A model generated the notes under the pieces. The model was given only the letters and a program-made list of their open reading frames with translations, was not told the origin of the DNA and ran no database searches. The position numbers and the translations under genes are program-made. Shown in pieces: positions 22,201 to 33,410 of a stretch of 64,000 bases of DNA (position 1 is the stretch's first letter; the number at the start of each line of letters is the position of its first letter). Location: NCBI GenBank assembly GCA_015680685.1, contig MNCI01038363.1:62001-126000 (forward strand), read 5' to 3'. Origin of the DNA: Gnetum montanum. Its lineage: Eukaryota; Streptophyta; Gnetopsida; Gnetales; Gnetaceae.

Positions 22201-24549
22201 TTGAAAGGTAATAAGGTGAGCATTAGGGTTACCTTCTCTGTTATACTTGCTAAATTGGGAAGTGAGGACACCAAGAGGAAGTGTCAAGGATGGGACTACA
22301 TGACTTATGGGGTCATCTTAGTAGAAGTTCATAATCTTGATAGATTATGTGGTAGAGGCTTCAAGCCTCTTCAACACCTTTGTTAGGTCTTGGATCATGT
22401 GAAAGGCTTGATCTAAGCCTTGTGATGGTTCCATAGGTTATGAGGTTTGTACATAAGGTTGTGGAGTCTATTGTAAGGCTTGTGGCCTTGTTATGGGTTG
22501 CATGATAGAAGGAAGAGGTTGTTATGGTTATGGCTTGTGGGCCAAATAAAGAAAAAGATGTTTGTGCCAGTACTTAAAGGCACAAACATGACAAATCAGG
22601 TGTGTGATCCCTATGTTTCTTAGGATTCCATGATGGATTCCACATGAGTAGTTATTAGATTTGTGGTGGTAAAAACCATCGTTGATGATTTTATATATTG
22701 AGACTATGTTGTAAATGGCATTGATGTGCTATAGTTTGTTGTTTGTGGCATTGGCTGAGTGTGATTTGTGGCTATAACTAGTGTGGGATCTATCGTAGTA
22801 AGGTAGGAAGGAGTGGAAGATGGTGGCACCATGCCCATGAATAAAAAAAAGCATTGAAGGAAGGTGTTGTAACTTTGGGGGATGTTTGTTGGAAAAATTC
22901 TCCTAGGATGTTTTTAGGCTTAAATTCTACCTTAAATTTATCCTCCTCTTCTTGTTGTTCCTCAAACTAGGCTTGTCATCTTCCTCTTCAATGACAATCA
23001 ATTAAACTAGGATGCTAGAGTAGCTGTCATTAAGGGAAATTTGGTCATATAGGGAAGGGATATACTCCTTTACACTCCTATGTATGATATCAAACTCCAT
23101 TTTGGCCTTAGCTTCAATTCATGGAATTAGCATGCTTACTTATATTTTAGCATAAATGAAGTTTATAATGATATTTATTTATGGGTGTAAAATCAAGACT
23201 CTCCCCTCTAATCCTCAAAGATCGCTAACACTCAATGATGGTAGGGTCTTTGGGATCATAAACCATGATGGCTTATTGGCTATGATCTTTGCTAATGAGG
23301 GTGAAGGACAATTTCGTGGACCTTTTAGAAAGACATGGCTATGGTGCTGAGAATGGCTCAAAAATAGGCGATAAACGGTAAAATAGGAGTAAATTCTAGT
23401 GAATAGAATTTAAAAACTCTTAAAGGAAATGAAAATGGAAAAAAATGATGTACTTACTATAAGTAGTAAGTGGGGGATAAGGGCGATTTACCTCTTTACT
23501 AGAAATGGAATGTTGAAAATCTTGGTTTCAAGCATCACCCATGTTGGCCTCCTAAGTGCCTCTACATTGGATATGGCAAGGTGGAAAGAAGGGGGATGAG
23601 ATAGTGGAAATCTCATACCTTATTATTTCAACATTAGAGAGAGGGAGGGGGGAAGTTTAAAGACCAAAATGAAAACTTGATAGTTTCCAAAGATGGTTTT
23701 GATAGGCTACCAAGTTTTACCACAAATGAGGGAAAAATAGGCTTGGCTAGTATGGAAACCAATGTTACTCTAGTGGTCAAAAATGTGGCAGAAAAAATTA
23801 AATGGTTATTAAGGCTTCCACATTGGCTTTGCTCTAGAAATTCATAGCAGATGTTGTAAATTTTCAACATCCAAAATGACCTGCAGCTTTCACATTGAGG
23901 TTTCTTCTATAGGGGGGTGAAGGTAGCATTGGATTCCTTCAAAGTTTTGACTACTAGAAGCTAGAAAATGACTTTTAACTTACAATAAAAGTAGGTATGG
24001 TCATTAAATTGGTAACAAACCTTATCAACACTCACCCCCCAATTACTTCCATGTTGGGTATGGCAAAGGGGGGAAAGAAGGGGAGTAAGATGATGGAAAT
24101 ATCACATCTCCTACCTCAATATTGATGAGGGAAATGTTGAAACCAAAGTGGAAAGTTTGTGTTTTTCCACTAAAACTAGTTTTAGCCAACTACCAATTTT
24201 CTTATCTTGGAAAATTCAAAGGAAAGCCAACTCATAGAAGAGTTGAACCATCCACTTTCAAAAACTAGAGAAAAATTTTTGGTAGTAAAAAGGAAAATGA
24301 TAATATGGGAGAAAAGATATCAATGATAGCTTTGGGTTGTAAAGTTCACAGCAAATGTTATGAAAAGCTAAAAGCCAACCACCTACAACTTCCATGTTGA
24401 AATTTTAGTCATAGGAAAGGAAAGACCAATGTTGATTCTTCAAAGGTTTTGGTTGCAAAAATCAAGGAAAAGCTTGCAAATCACAATGAAAAGAATAGAT
24501 CTAATCATAGAATTTAGGTAAAGAAACTTCTTCTAGCACTAAGAAAAAC
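22201..24549 (-). other. Element C leader / 5' untranslated region
   Basis: No coding motif seen beyond possible gag N-terminal scraps (22.2-22.5 kb, Gln/Pro-rich). The TTCCATGTTGGGTATGG block recurs (23,545 and 24,045), a relative of the block in the 185-bp array. A long leader is typical of Tat-like elements. A primer site directly left of the LTR (24,530-24,549) is not recognisable. Confidence 0.5.
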
Positions 24550-26080
24550 TATTATAGTTGAAAACCTTGGTTGCTAGAAAAACCAAGGATCCTTAGTGCA
24601 GTAGTTCCCCAACCTCAAATCCCAAAGGCCTCCACAAGAAAAATGAAATTCAAGGTGCTCTGGCTAGTTTGGTAGATCAACCAGGGACTTATGAAATGCA
24701 AAACATGGGAATAAAAGGAAATAGAATGCAAAATTGACAAAAAAAATTGAAATAATAGATAGATGATAAACAAATACATTTCATACACAAATCCAAAACT
24801 TAAAACTTTATTGAGAAAGAAAATAATGAATAAGTTCGAGAAATGTGTACAAATGGTACCAAAGTATGCAACAAAAGGGGGTTCACTGGTGTAGGAGTTC
24901 AAAGCCCATTAAAGCCAATGGGATCTACTCCTTGATTTGGATGCTATCAAACCTTCCTCAACTGTTGAAACCTTAGATATGCTAGTTGGGTCGCTACTGG
25001 GTGTGAGAATAGTGGAAAATTTGGATGCTATATTGCTTCATGCTAGAGTTTGGAAATCCTAGAAGTGCAATGTTAACACCTAAAATCCACAAATCTTAGG
25101 GCTATAATTCTTCCACACTAGGGTTTAAGAGAATGCAAGTATGGAAACTTCTAAGAGCTCTTAAGTGCTTGAAAATGTCCCAAGTATGAAATTAGTGCTT
25201 GGAAGATTACTTGTATGCTCAATGAAAAAACAATTACTCAATCTTCAAAAATTCCAGAACCTATAAATGGGGTTTGAGGTTGAATTTTATAGGATATTTG
25301 GACCATGAATGGGAATGTAAAATGATCATGATTTGGTTGCAAAAATGGCTGTAAATTGGTTGTTAATTTTTTATAGATTGGCTATCAAATTCAGGTGAGA
25401 TGGATGCCCAAATTTGGGGAGTTACCATACATAGTAAGTGCTTCTTCCCAACACCATTTCGTTTACTATAAATAGTAACTAGGGCACACCTTCCACATTG
25501 GAGATGCATCTTCTACACTGATCTCTCCACCATGGTTGCTAAAGTGGCTAGTCAACATTGAAGTGCATGAAGTGCTGAATTTTGGCTTTTGTGGCTTTCA
25601 TGCTGGGGGGATGTAATTTTCCACACTAGGGATGAAGACTCCACACTAGGAAGAAACTTTTACATTAAGGGTGGAAGGTTTCCAAGCTGTGCATGTGGTC
25701 TCTACATTGATGGAGAAAAGTTTTCAAAACCCCCATCCATCCACATTGGGGGTAGGTCAGATCTACTCCCCTGCATGTGTTTCCAATGTAGAAAAATGTA
25801 TACCACCCATAAAACCCATCAAATTACCTTTTTGGCATTCCAAAAGGCATTTTTTATGTTCCCCAAGCCCAAATATAGATACTAGATGACATTTTTCACT
25901 TGGGGAATAAGGCTTTGATGACTTATGAGGCATTTGCATCCCCAAAAGTATAAAGCATGTGAAATTGCCCATCGTGGATTACAATTCTCACATTTACAAT
26001 GAAGTTTTACCTCAGGCTTCATAGAGTGAAAGCTACATGATGAAGATTGTCTATAACATGCAAATTTTTGTCATGTTTTA
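24550..26080 (-). repeat. Element C 5' LTR
   Basis: Aligns over its full length with 5,141-6,666. Terminal bases are decayed (TATTATAG for TGTTTCAA; TTTTA for TTTCA), as expected from C-to-T change. Poly(A) signal on the minus strand at 24,807-24,812 and TATA-like CCTATAAAA at 25,286-25,296. TTGAC follows at 26,081-26,085. Confidence 0.8.
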
Positions 26081-26085
26081 TTGAC

Positions 26086-26994
26086 TAGCATCATACTACT
26101 TAGAATGGCCCAAAACGTAACTTGGGAAGTCCAAAACCTTATTCAACTTCACCAAACTACAATTTTGTTTGAACTATGAAAACATCAAATTCTACTCAAC
26201 TATGCTAAGACCATGCATGACTATGTTTTCCTAGTGTAGTTTGATGGAAAATATCATAAAAACCACTTTTTTTACACAAATTTGATCTCTAAATAGTTAA
26301 TTTAGTCCTTCCAAGACTCTATGTTATCCTAAGAAGTCAGCAAAGCCTTGGTTCCAACCCTAAAACCCCTGTGATTCATTTATTCCATGTGACTATGCTG
26401 AAGCCTACCTTGACTATGCTAGCCTAGCATAGTCACTAGTGGAAACATGATGTTCATCTTCTAGAAGGTGAAAAATAGAGCCAAAACATACCAATCTTTA
26501 ATCCCAACCTCTTGCACTAGCTATCTAGACCATCAGGACTTTGAAAGTGATCATACTGAACCTACAAAATTGTCCATCAATGTTGACTATGTGGTGGATT
26601 GCATGACTTCATTAGGCCTGCATAGTCATAAGAAAAATTGTCAAATTTTACCTTGGAAAAACTTTGAAACAACCTCCTCAGGTGCTCAAACTCCCTTGGT
26701 AGCCCTATAGCCTTATACCATGACTTGCTAAGCCCTAAAACTAGAAAAATTTGATCCTTTTTAACTAATGTTGATCAAGTTTTATGACATGTATTCCACT
26801 TTGACTCACTTGACCTTGATTCATGGTGTTTTCACTTATTTTGACCTTGTCATCCATTATTTACCTTTATTACCATCAATTGACCTCATTCAATTTCTAC
26901 ATTACTTTAGTTTCATCATATTTACCTTGTTCTCTCTATTATGACCTTTGTTGACCTTTTTTAGCCTTTGATTGATGCTAGGTAATGGATTTTG
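26086..26994 (+). other. Element D internal non-coding region, hairpin-rich (right part)
   Basis: Continues 3,440-5,140 beyond element C: CTATGCTAG/CTAGCATAG blocks at about 26,190-26,235, 26,411-26,435 and 26,580-26,635. The 80-codon ORF at 26,468 has no recognisable motif and spans these repeats. Confidence 0.5.
26411..26435. repeat. Perfect 25-bp palindrome
   Basis: Arms TGACTATGCTAG and CTAGCATAGTCA are perfect reverse complements around a single C at 26,423. It could form a cruciform or RNA hairpin. A near-copy with one G-T mismatch is at 3,929-3,951. Confidence 0.9.
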
Positions 26995-27090
26995 ACCATG
27001 ATTTGACACCATGTAACTATGGCCTTCCAAGGCATTAAACTAGAAACATGGCCTACTAAGGCCTAAAACTGGCAAATTTTTCATCATAGT
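26995..27090 (-). repeat. Module-junction array, copy 6 (inverted orientation)
   Basis: Units such as CTATGGCCTTCCAAGGCATT, AAACTAGAAACATGGCC and TAAGGCCTAAAACTGGCAAA, in the same orientation as the array at 3,085-3,240 of element D. Confidence 0.55.
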
Positions 27091-28693
27091 TAACCATATT
27101 TGATCTTATAATACCCCTAGTCACCTTGGTTGATCATGTTTTGACCTATTTTGGCATTGATTTGATTTTTTTGACCCAATTTTACTTTATTATTAGAGTA
27201 TCTTACATTGTTTTGACATTGTTTTAACAATTTTATTACACAGGTGCCACTTGATGTGGTTACATTGTCATGTAGGATTAAGCTAGGAAGATGAGGAAGC
27301 AAACTTGACTAGCCTTAAAGCCTAAATAAATCCCTTTCATGATGTTGTTAGCTCAAATTGACCTTATGTATCCAAATGTTAAGCTTGAAGCCATTCTACT
27401 ATACAATTGTAACACCTTGAAGTAGTTTGATGACCATTAACCTTGAAGTTAGAAAGATCATGGAGGGTACCTTACTCAAAGTTCCCATCTAAGACCATGA
27501 TGGTGATGAGAAAACACATAGGACCAAGTTCCTCACTAGAACTTAATCCTACTCAAGATAGCGTCAAACCCTTACAATGCAACATTAAAGCTATTACATA
27601 GCCTTGATTACATTTAACACTTACATGTTTTATTATAGTGTTATTTATCATTGTTAATAGGTTTCAATGAATAACCAATGTTGATGAATTCCATGGTCTA
27701 GAACAAGCAAAGCCTGCATGATATCTCTCTATCTCCTTGTTTGGAATAATGAATGAACTATAAAACTTTGTAAATCTAGAATGCACTGCAAAGATCCCTC
27801 TATGCTATGACAATTTTGACCCTTTGTGACATGGTTTGTTGATTATCTAGTGTGGTCCTATGCATCATATTGTAACAACATACTTTCTTTGGTTGGTTTT
27901 CTTGTCCTCTTGAATTTGTGCTCATAGGATGAAGCTTGAGATGTTATCAAAAAAGTGTAACTCATTACAGTAGTAAGTAGCCATGTGACCTCAATGTGCA
28001 AGATTTGGTGAGTATCATACTATGCCAAGAGTTCTTACTTCACTTCACTCTCATTAAATTTTCTTGAGCCCAACCCCATAGCTTGATTATGACCTTTCTT
28101 ACCTTAAGAAATAGTGGTAACCTATATGCATTATAACCACTTGATATGTCCTTCATCATGCTCCACCAATAATTCTAATGAATGTAACACATCTCATTCA
28201 ATGGGAAAACCAAATCAAAATCAGCCTTCGTAATGAAGTTCAATGAAAGTTTCATCCAAAAAATATGGAGGAGCAAATTACTAAGAATCAAAAAGGCCAA
28301 TGAATATCAAATGATAAATCAATGAATTCAAACATGTAAAGGGAGGAGCCTAATGGCCAAAGAAACCTTGGAGTGAGATGTTCGTTCCTCAAATGCATTG
28401 CTAAGTATCCAACACTTCTAAACATAAAGTGTAAAGACTTATTAGATGATCAACATGTTAATGTCATATAATAGCCATGATGTCAACATTTGGAATTCAT
28501 TGTTAACACTAAGACTATTTCCTATATGCAATGATAGCCCTTCCCATAACCTTATCCCATCATTGTCACAAGCACTCTCTAGCATGGTTCAACACTACTA
28601 AATCAAGCATGGAGAGGGAATGTTGGTAATGAACCTAAAGTGATGTTTTGTATTCTTTCTCAATGTCTCTTGGGTCAATCCTTCAAACATCAA
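27091..28693. other. Element D 3' internal region, no gene recognised
   Basis: About 1.6 kb of AT-rich sequence with many TTGACC/TGACCT words at the left but no convincing frame or motif. It lies between the hairpin region and the polypurine tract of the plus-strand LTR, so it is probably the 3' untranslated part of D. Confidence 0.4.
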
Positions 28694-28707
28694 AAAATAG
28701 GAGCCAA
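28694..28707 (+). other. Polypurine tract of element D
   Basis: AAAATAGGAGCCAA directly before the LTR start TGAAAT. It matches the element C tract (AAAGAGGGGCCAT before TGAAAC) in composition and position. Confidence 0.45.
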
Positions 28708-30069
28708 TGAAATAGCATCAAGAAAATTCATATTGCAAATTGTAACTTTTATTTTCCAACATAAGATTTTATTGTAAATGTAAGATTATAACTCATAGGC
28801 TACAAATATTATATAATTTAACATTTTGAGGCTAAAAAATACCTCATAAGTTTCTATTGCCTCACTTGCCAAGTGGACAAAGTCACCTCATGTCTATATT
28901 TGGGCTTGGAAAGGCTAGAAAATGCCTTGGTAATTGCCAAATTTGGCATTTTCATGGGTTTTTATAGGGGTATAGCCTCAACTACGATGGAACCATGTAC
29001 GCCTAGAGTACATGGTGTTGGCTTTTCATTTCCAACCAAAACCTAGCATTGTCACTAGAAAAAACCTAGTGTAGATGCATATATCCAACATTGGAATTGT
29101 TTGGATTTTCCATTTTTTATTTTCCCACTAGTGGCTAACGTAGTCATCCCAAGTATTCAACAATTACTACATGGTCAGCATAGACATCAAGTTCACCATT
29201 AGTTTTTAGCAACTTCAACATAGTCCACCAAGGTCATCGTAGTCACAAAATTTTGTTCACTATTTATAGTATTTGAATGAACTTTGGTGGCTATGGTGTA
29301 TTCCAAACTTACTATAAATGATCATCTACACTGAAAATTATAACTATTAGACCTACAAATAAACATCAATCTATCAGTAATCATGAAAGTGATACATAGA
29401 GCCAAAATAAGCAATACCATGGCCTATAAAAGCCCAACATAAACACCTTATTAGTGTTTCAAACCTTAAAGCATTTTCCATAACCTAAAAAGCACTTTTA
29501 GCATTTTTACAACTAAGAGCCTTTGTGACCCTGAAAGAACTTTGTGAGAAAATTGGTATCTATGTTGGACATTAGAGACTCCCAACATGATACCACTACA
29601 TCAAAGGTGGAATACCATTTGTGGTCACAGTTGCAAATTCTAGTGAGAACTAGCAGGGAGTTACTAGAAACTAGGGTTGGAAAGCATTCAGATCATGGGG
29701 TTTCAAGTGCAGACTACAAGCTCCAATGGACTTGAAGCTCCTTCCAAGTGACTTCTTGTGTAGCTAGCATACAAATATGTACGTTATAAATTTTCAATTC
29801 CAATAAAGTTACAATTCATTCTTATGCAGATTTAATTTCAAGTTTTCATTTCTGTGTCTGTTTTCATTTCAAATCTATAATTTGATTTTCATTTACACTA
29901 GTATTTTTGTTTCTATTTACACTTTCATAAGTCCCTAGATGTTAGCAAGACTATCCAAGGTGCCTTGAATCCTATTTTTTTGAAGTCCTTAGGATTCAAG
30001 GCTAAAAATATTCTAGAGCCTAAGATATTCTAGATTATGTTCCAGCAACCAAATTTTCCAACTCCAACA
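28708..30069 (+). repeat. Element D 3' LTR (C family, plus orientation)
   Basis: The reverse complement of the element C LTRs aligns across this stretch. Shared blocks are ACCTCATAAG..CACTTGCCAAGTGG, CAATAAAGTT (poly(A) signal AATAAA 29,802-29,807) and ATAAGTCCCTAGATG followed by AAGGTGCCTTGAAT. It starts TGAAAT at 28,708 and ends CCAACA at 30,069. Divergence from the C LTRs is clearly higher than between the two C LTRs, so it belongs to an older insertion. A TATA-like CTATAAATG is near 29,316. Confidence 0.65.
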
Positions 30070-31199
30070 ATGACCCCAAGTAGAGCTACATGAGCCCTTG
30101 TAAGCCTCTACATCCCTTTATAAAGTGATGATAGGTAGTATGGACCAACAGTAGAGAGTGCAAAAAGTAAGAAAGAGGGAGTGGCAGCAATAGGAAGGGT
30201 GCTTAGTTGCTACCTCATCCCACAAACTAGGATTGTCCCTTGCCAAAACACTTACTGTCAATGTAAGTAAACTAGTAGTCACTACATTATTTGCATTAGA
30301 AAAACTAAGAGATTGAACAAAGGTCTAGCTACAACCCTTTTCCCCCTCATAGTTCCCTACCAAAAAAGATCCACCAATGTAGTGATGGATCTCAACCTAT
30401 CTCCAATGAGCTACCTATATTCATTTGTGGAGGAGAGGGTATAGAGCATTGCTATAGCATTTTACTTAGCCTTCATGCTGAGTCCATTCTTTACCACCTC
30501 AATGATCAACTGCAGTACTTCTAGTTAGATTAATCTTAACTTGTTCTTCTCATGAATGAAAAAATTGAATAGAGTTATTACAACATTCTCTTGAACCTTG
30601 AAATCATTGGATGAAAGGAAGAATACAAGCAAGTAGATAGCTCCCACCTTAGTTATGTAGGCTCTGTTATTGACATAGAAATGCAGCATTCATCTTTGCT
30701 ACCTCCATGGTAGCCATAACGGTGGCAATGCATCCTAGAGTAGATTTTTTTAAAAATATTAGATACACACACACACACACACACACACACATATTAGCTT
30801 CTATATCAAAGGTGGCCAAGGTATAATGGATCTAGTGATGACAAGCATGGTAGATCACGTGATGGTGGTGGTAGTGTAGGAGCCATCACATGATTGCATA
30901 GCATGATGGCCCTACCACTGTACCTAATGTGCAAGGTCCTTTATAGAGCATGGGCAATGCCAGTGACATACATAGCCTTTAGGCCCCATGGCCTTAAATA
31001 TTTATTTTATTTTATATATTTTTTAATTATAAAATTTTATTTAAATATAGTATTTGAAATACCACAAAATTTTAGGCCTCAACATCTTGGTTGCAAATTT
31101 GGCTAACTGTCAAAATGGTGGCACTTTGCCCAAATTTTTCTAAGTGTTAAGTGTAGTAAGCTCCAACTGCTAGATTTGCAAAATTTTTCTAAGTTTTAG
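30070..31199. other. No gene recognised; contains (AC)13 microsatellite
   Basis: A simple (AC)n tract of 26 bases lies at 30,765-30,790. Elsewhere only short unsupported frames. The right part may include the start of the family F LTR, but the boundary is not visible. Confidence 0.5.
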
Positions 31200-31214
31200 A
31201 ATGATGGCACTTTC

Positions 31215-31500
31215 TACATAGATGTCACACTATGTAGCGTAGCATAGTGTAGCATCATGTCATGCTGTGTAGTGTAGTGTAACATAGCACCCTGTCATGC
31301 TATGTAGCATAGCACAGCATAGTACCATGTCACACTGTGTAGCATAGCATAGCGTAGCACCCTTTCATGCTATGCATCATAGCACAACATAGCATCATGT
31401 CATGCTGTGTAGCATAGCATAGCATAGCACCCTATCACATTGTGTAGCGTAGCACCATGTCACACTGTGTAGCGTAGTGTAGCATAGCACCCTGTGCAGC
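31215..31500 (+). repeat. 35-bp tandem repeat (GTAGCATAGC type)
   Basis: About eight units of a 35-bp sequence with TGTCATGCTGTGTAGTGTAG then ..CATAGCACCC, one unit shortened near 31,440. The sequence can fold because TGCTATG and CATAGCA both occur. Lies in the U3 of the plus-strand F LTR. Confidence 0.85.
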
Positions 31501-31529
31501 ATAGCGTAGTGTAACATACCCAACTAGCA

Positions 31530-32010
31530 TCCTGTGTCCTGCACATCACATGAGACAAGTGTAGCAGCCAATGTCCCATGTCCCATGCATAACATGGGAC
31601 AAGCATAATTGCTAGCATTCCATGTCCCATGCGTAACATGAAACAAGCATAGTAGACAGTGTTTTGTGTCTTGCACATAACATGGGACAAGCCCAGCAGC
31701 CAGCATCCTGTGTCCTATGCATAACATGGGATGAGCATAGTAGCCAACGTCCTGTGTCCTATGCATAGCATGGGAAAAGCCTAGTAGCCAGTGTCCTGTG
31801 TCCTGCACATAACATGTGATAAGCCTAGCAACCAATGTCCTGTGTCCTGTGTGTAACATGGGACGAGTGTAGCAGCCAGTGTCTCGTGTCCTACACGTAA
31901 CATGGAATATGTGTAGCATACAATGTTCTGTGTCCCATGCATAACACGGGACAAGCATAGCAGAAAACATCCCATGTCTTGCACATAACATGGGATAAGC
32001 CCAGCAGACA
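31530..32010 (-). repeat. 44-bp tandem repeat (CCTGTGTCC..ACATGGGAC type)
   Basis: About eleven units of 44 bp with AACATGGGACAAGC, CAGC and CATCCTGTGTCC blocks. 44 is not a multiple of three, so the minus-strand 172-codon open frame across it (31,524-32,042) shows the same DNA in three successive frames (PCYAWDT, HVTCRTR, PMLHTG). That ORF is therefore a repeat by-product. Confidence 0.9.
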
Positions 32011-32038
32011 GCATCCTGTGCTCCCACCCACCACACTA

Positions 32039-32048
32039 CCACGTGGCA
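32039..32048 (+). promoter_or_regulatory. G-box / ABRE-like CACGTGGC in F LTR U3
   Basis: CCACGTGGCA lies ~32 bp upstream of the TATA-like box at 32,079. In plants CACGTGGC is bound by bZIP and bHLH factors. The solo F LTR has only a weak counterpart (CCACGTTT on the minus strand, ~37,626-37,633). Activity is inference. Confidence 0.5.
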
Positions 32049-32077
32049 CCTAATCTACATTTTGGGCTAGCACTAGC

Positions 32078-32087
32078 CCTATAAGTA
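32078..32087 (+). promoter_or_regulatory. TATA-like box of F LTR
   Basis: CCTATAAGTA, at the place equivalent to the TATA box CTATATAAATA (minus) in the solo LTR at 37,599-37,609. Confidence 0.5.
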
Positions 32088-32899
32088 TCCATACACCCTA
32101 ATGTTTCAAAACTGGTGGGGGGGAGAGGAGGAGGAGGGAAGAGAAAGAAGGAAAAGGAGGAGGCTTCCATTTTTGACCAGTAAGGCAGTTGGCACTTCCA
32201 TTTTGGCATTTGGAACTTTCACATCTTAGCACTGAGCTCCATGGGTGAATGAGACCAAGAGCACACCACACTGGCAAAGAGGCATAGCTACACCACATAG
32301 TATACTGTAGCCCCATTGTAGGCCCATAGAACATCACATGATACATTGTGGCTACCGACTTGGCAGGCACAATCCAACACAGTGAGCACCAGACTTCACA
32401 ATCTAACACCACCGAGGCTATGATTATGCTTCCATTGTGCCTATTGTAGACTATCTATATGTTTGTGAATTAGCTATGCTCCCTCTTTTGGGGCAATGCA
32501 CTACTATTCTCAAATTTTATTGCATTTCTCAAGAATTTCTCTTTGGCATTTAATGTAATGCTTGTATTTTCTTACTTTTCATACATATTTTCATGTTCAT
32601 TTCATAGTTCTTAGGCTGGGACACCCTGCTAAGCTCTAGCTTTCCTAGACCCGATGCCTACGCGTAACATAGTATAAACTCTTCTCACACATGGTGATTT
32701 TAACACCACATAAGTCCCTGTCTGATCGACAAGACCATTTCTGAAACCCCATTTCTATTTTCTCTAGCACCACCCTTGCATGGATTTAGGATTAGGCTAT
32801 ACACTTGTGGACCTCTCAATGTTCCATCCATCGACATTTCAGATGTCACAATGTTGTCCCCTTGTCTTATTAAACAAAGTAATTTTTCTTTGTGATTAA

Positions 32900-32990
32900 C
32901 AAGTTACTGTTAAGTGTTTAAGTTTGAGAATTGGGAGGTCAAGGGTTCAACTCCAAGCTTCAAAATTTATTTTGAATTCAAAATAAAAAA
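32900..32990 (+). other. tRNA-like / SINE-head-like sequence
   Basis: GGTTCAACTCC at 32,944-32,954 matches the RNA polymerase III B box (GGTTCGANTCC) at nearly all positions. It is preceded by GGGAGGTCAA, as in a T arm, and by an A-box-like TGTTAAGTGTTTAAG ~30 bp upstream. An A/T-rich tail follows. It looks like the head of a decayed plant SINE. It is not a functional tRNA, as no acceptor stem pairs. Confidence 0.35.
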
Positions 32991-32999
32991 TTTAATTTA

Positions 33000-33385
33000 A
33001 TTTTATTTTTTTCCTAAGGTTTAAGTTTGTTAAATTTTAATGATGACATAGATATTAAGAAATACGATATTTCCCAAACTGTAAGTCCGATCAAGACAAA
33101 ATTTGTGTTATTGGAATTATCTTGATGAGTACTACACAGTGCACATGATTTTAAGGTATAAGAACCAAGTTGGATTTTCATGGATTTAAGTGATCAAAAT
33201 AGATTATTTTGCTAAATTGACATTCCTAGGCTAATTTATAAATGAAATGATGACTTCTAGATGATTTGGATGATTATGAATGATATAAATCCCTAAACAC
33301 AATGATATAATGTTCTTGTCCTATGAATTTGCAAGTATGATGTGATGTAAGCTTATCTTCTTGCATCAAGCTTATACCTAGGTAC
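33000..33385. other. AT-rich flank of element A, no gene
   Basis: No motif recognised. It ends in GGTAC (33,381-33,385), one copy of the element A target duplication. The other copy, AGTAC, is at 43,696-43,700. Confidence 0.5.
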
Positions 33386-33410
33386 TGATGAATCGTCATT
33401 TATCAGGCTA

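Larger units (their letters stand above)
5141..26080 (-). mobile_element. Element C: ~20.9-kb Ty3/gypsy LTR retrotransposon, minus strand, decayed
   Basis: Two direct LTR copies (5,141-6,666 and 24,550-26,080) bound the element, with TTGAC target duplications outside. On the minus strand the order is LTR, long leader, gag (~22.2-21.5 kb), protease (20.3-19.95 kb), a ~10-kb block, RT (9.5-8.76 kb), RNase H, integrase (to 6,898), polypurine tract, LTR. RT-RNase H-integrase order is that of Ty3/gypsy. Large size, long leader, accessory ORFs and 3' tandem repeats recall the plant Tat lineage (Ogre, Grande, RetroSat). That lineage call is inference. The ~10-kb block (about 9,950-19,650) carries a 185-bp repeat array and an opposite-strand gene. 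It could be native to the family or a later rearrangement. All ORFs are broken. Confidence 0.75.
31200..32850 (+). repeat. Family F LTR, plus orientation
   Basis: The segment 32,690-32,850 is the reverse complement of 37,014-37,170. Both contain AAGTCCCT..CTGATC.AC, then TGCATGGAT..GGATTAGGCT, ACCTCTC..TGTTC and CCATCGA. Upstream come a TATA-like box (32,079), a G-box and two tandem-repeat arrays, matching the order in the solo LTR at 37,014-39,750 (hairpin repeats, TATA, U5). The 3' end is CA at 32,850. The 5' end is uncertain and may lie up to a few hundred bases left. Confidence 0.6.

Noticed and set aside
23634-24902. Minus-strand ORFs of 78 and 95 codons near the right LTR of C
   Set aside because: One is in the leader, one spans the U5/R region; neither has a motif or a conserved frame in the other LTR.
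31215-32010. CRISPR-like regular repeats
   Set aside because: Units are directly tandem with no unique spacers, in a plant-type LTR.
31524-32042. 172-codon minus-strand ORF, the longest sequence-supported ORF that is not a domain
   Set aside because: It spans a 44-bp tandem repeat whose units are read in three successive frames. Stop-free chance product of the repeat.
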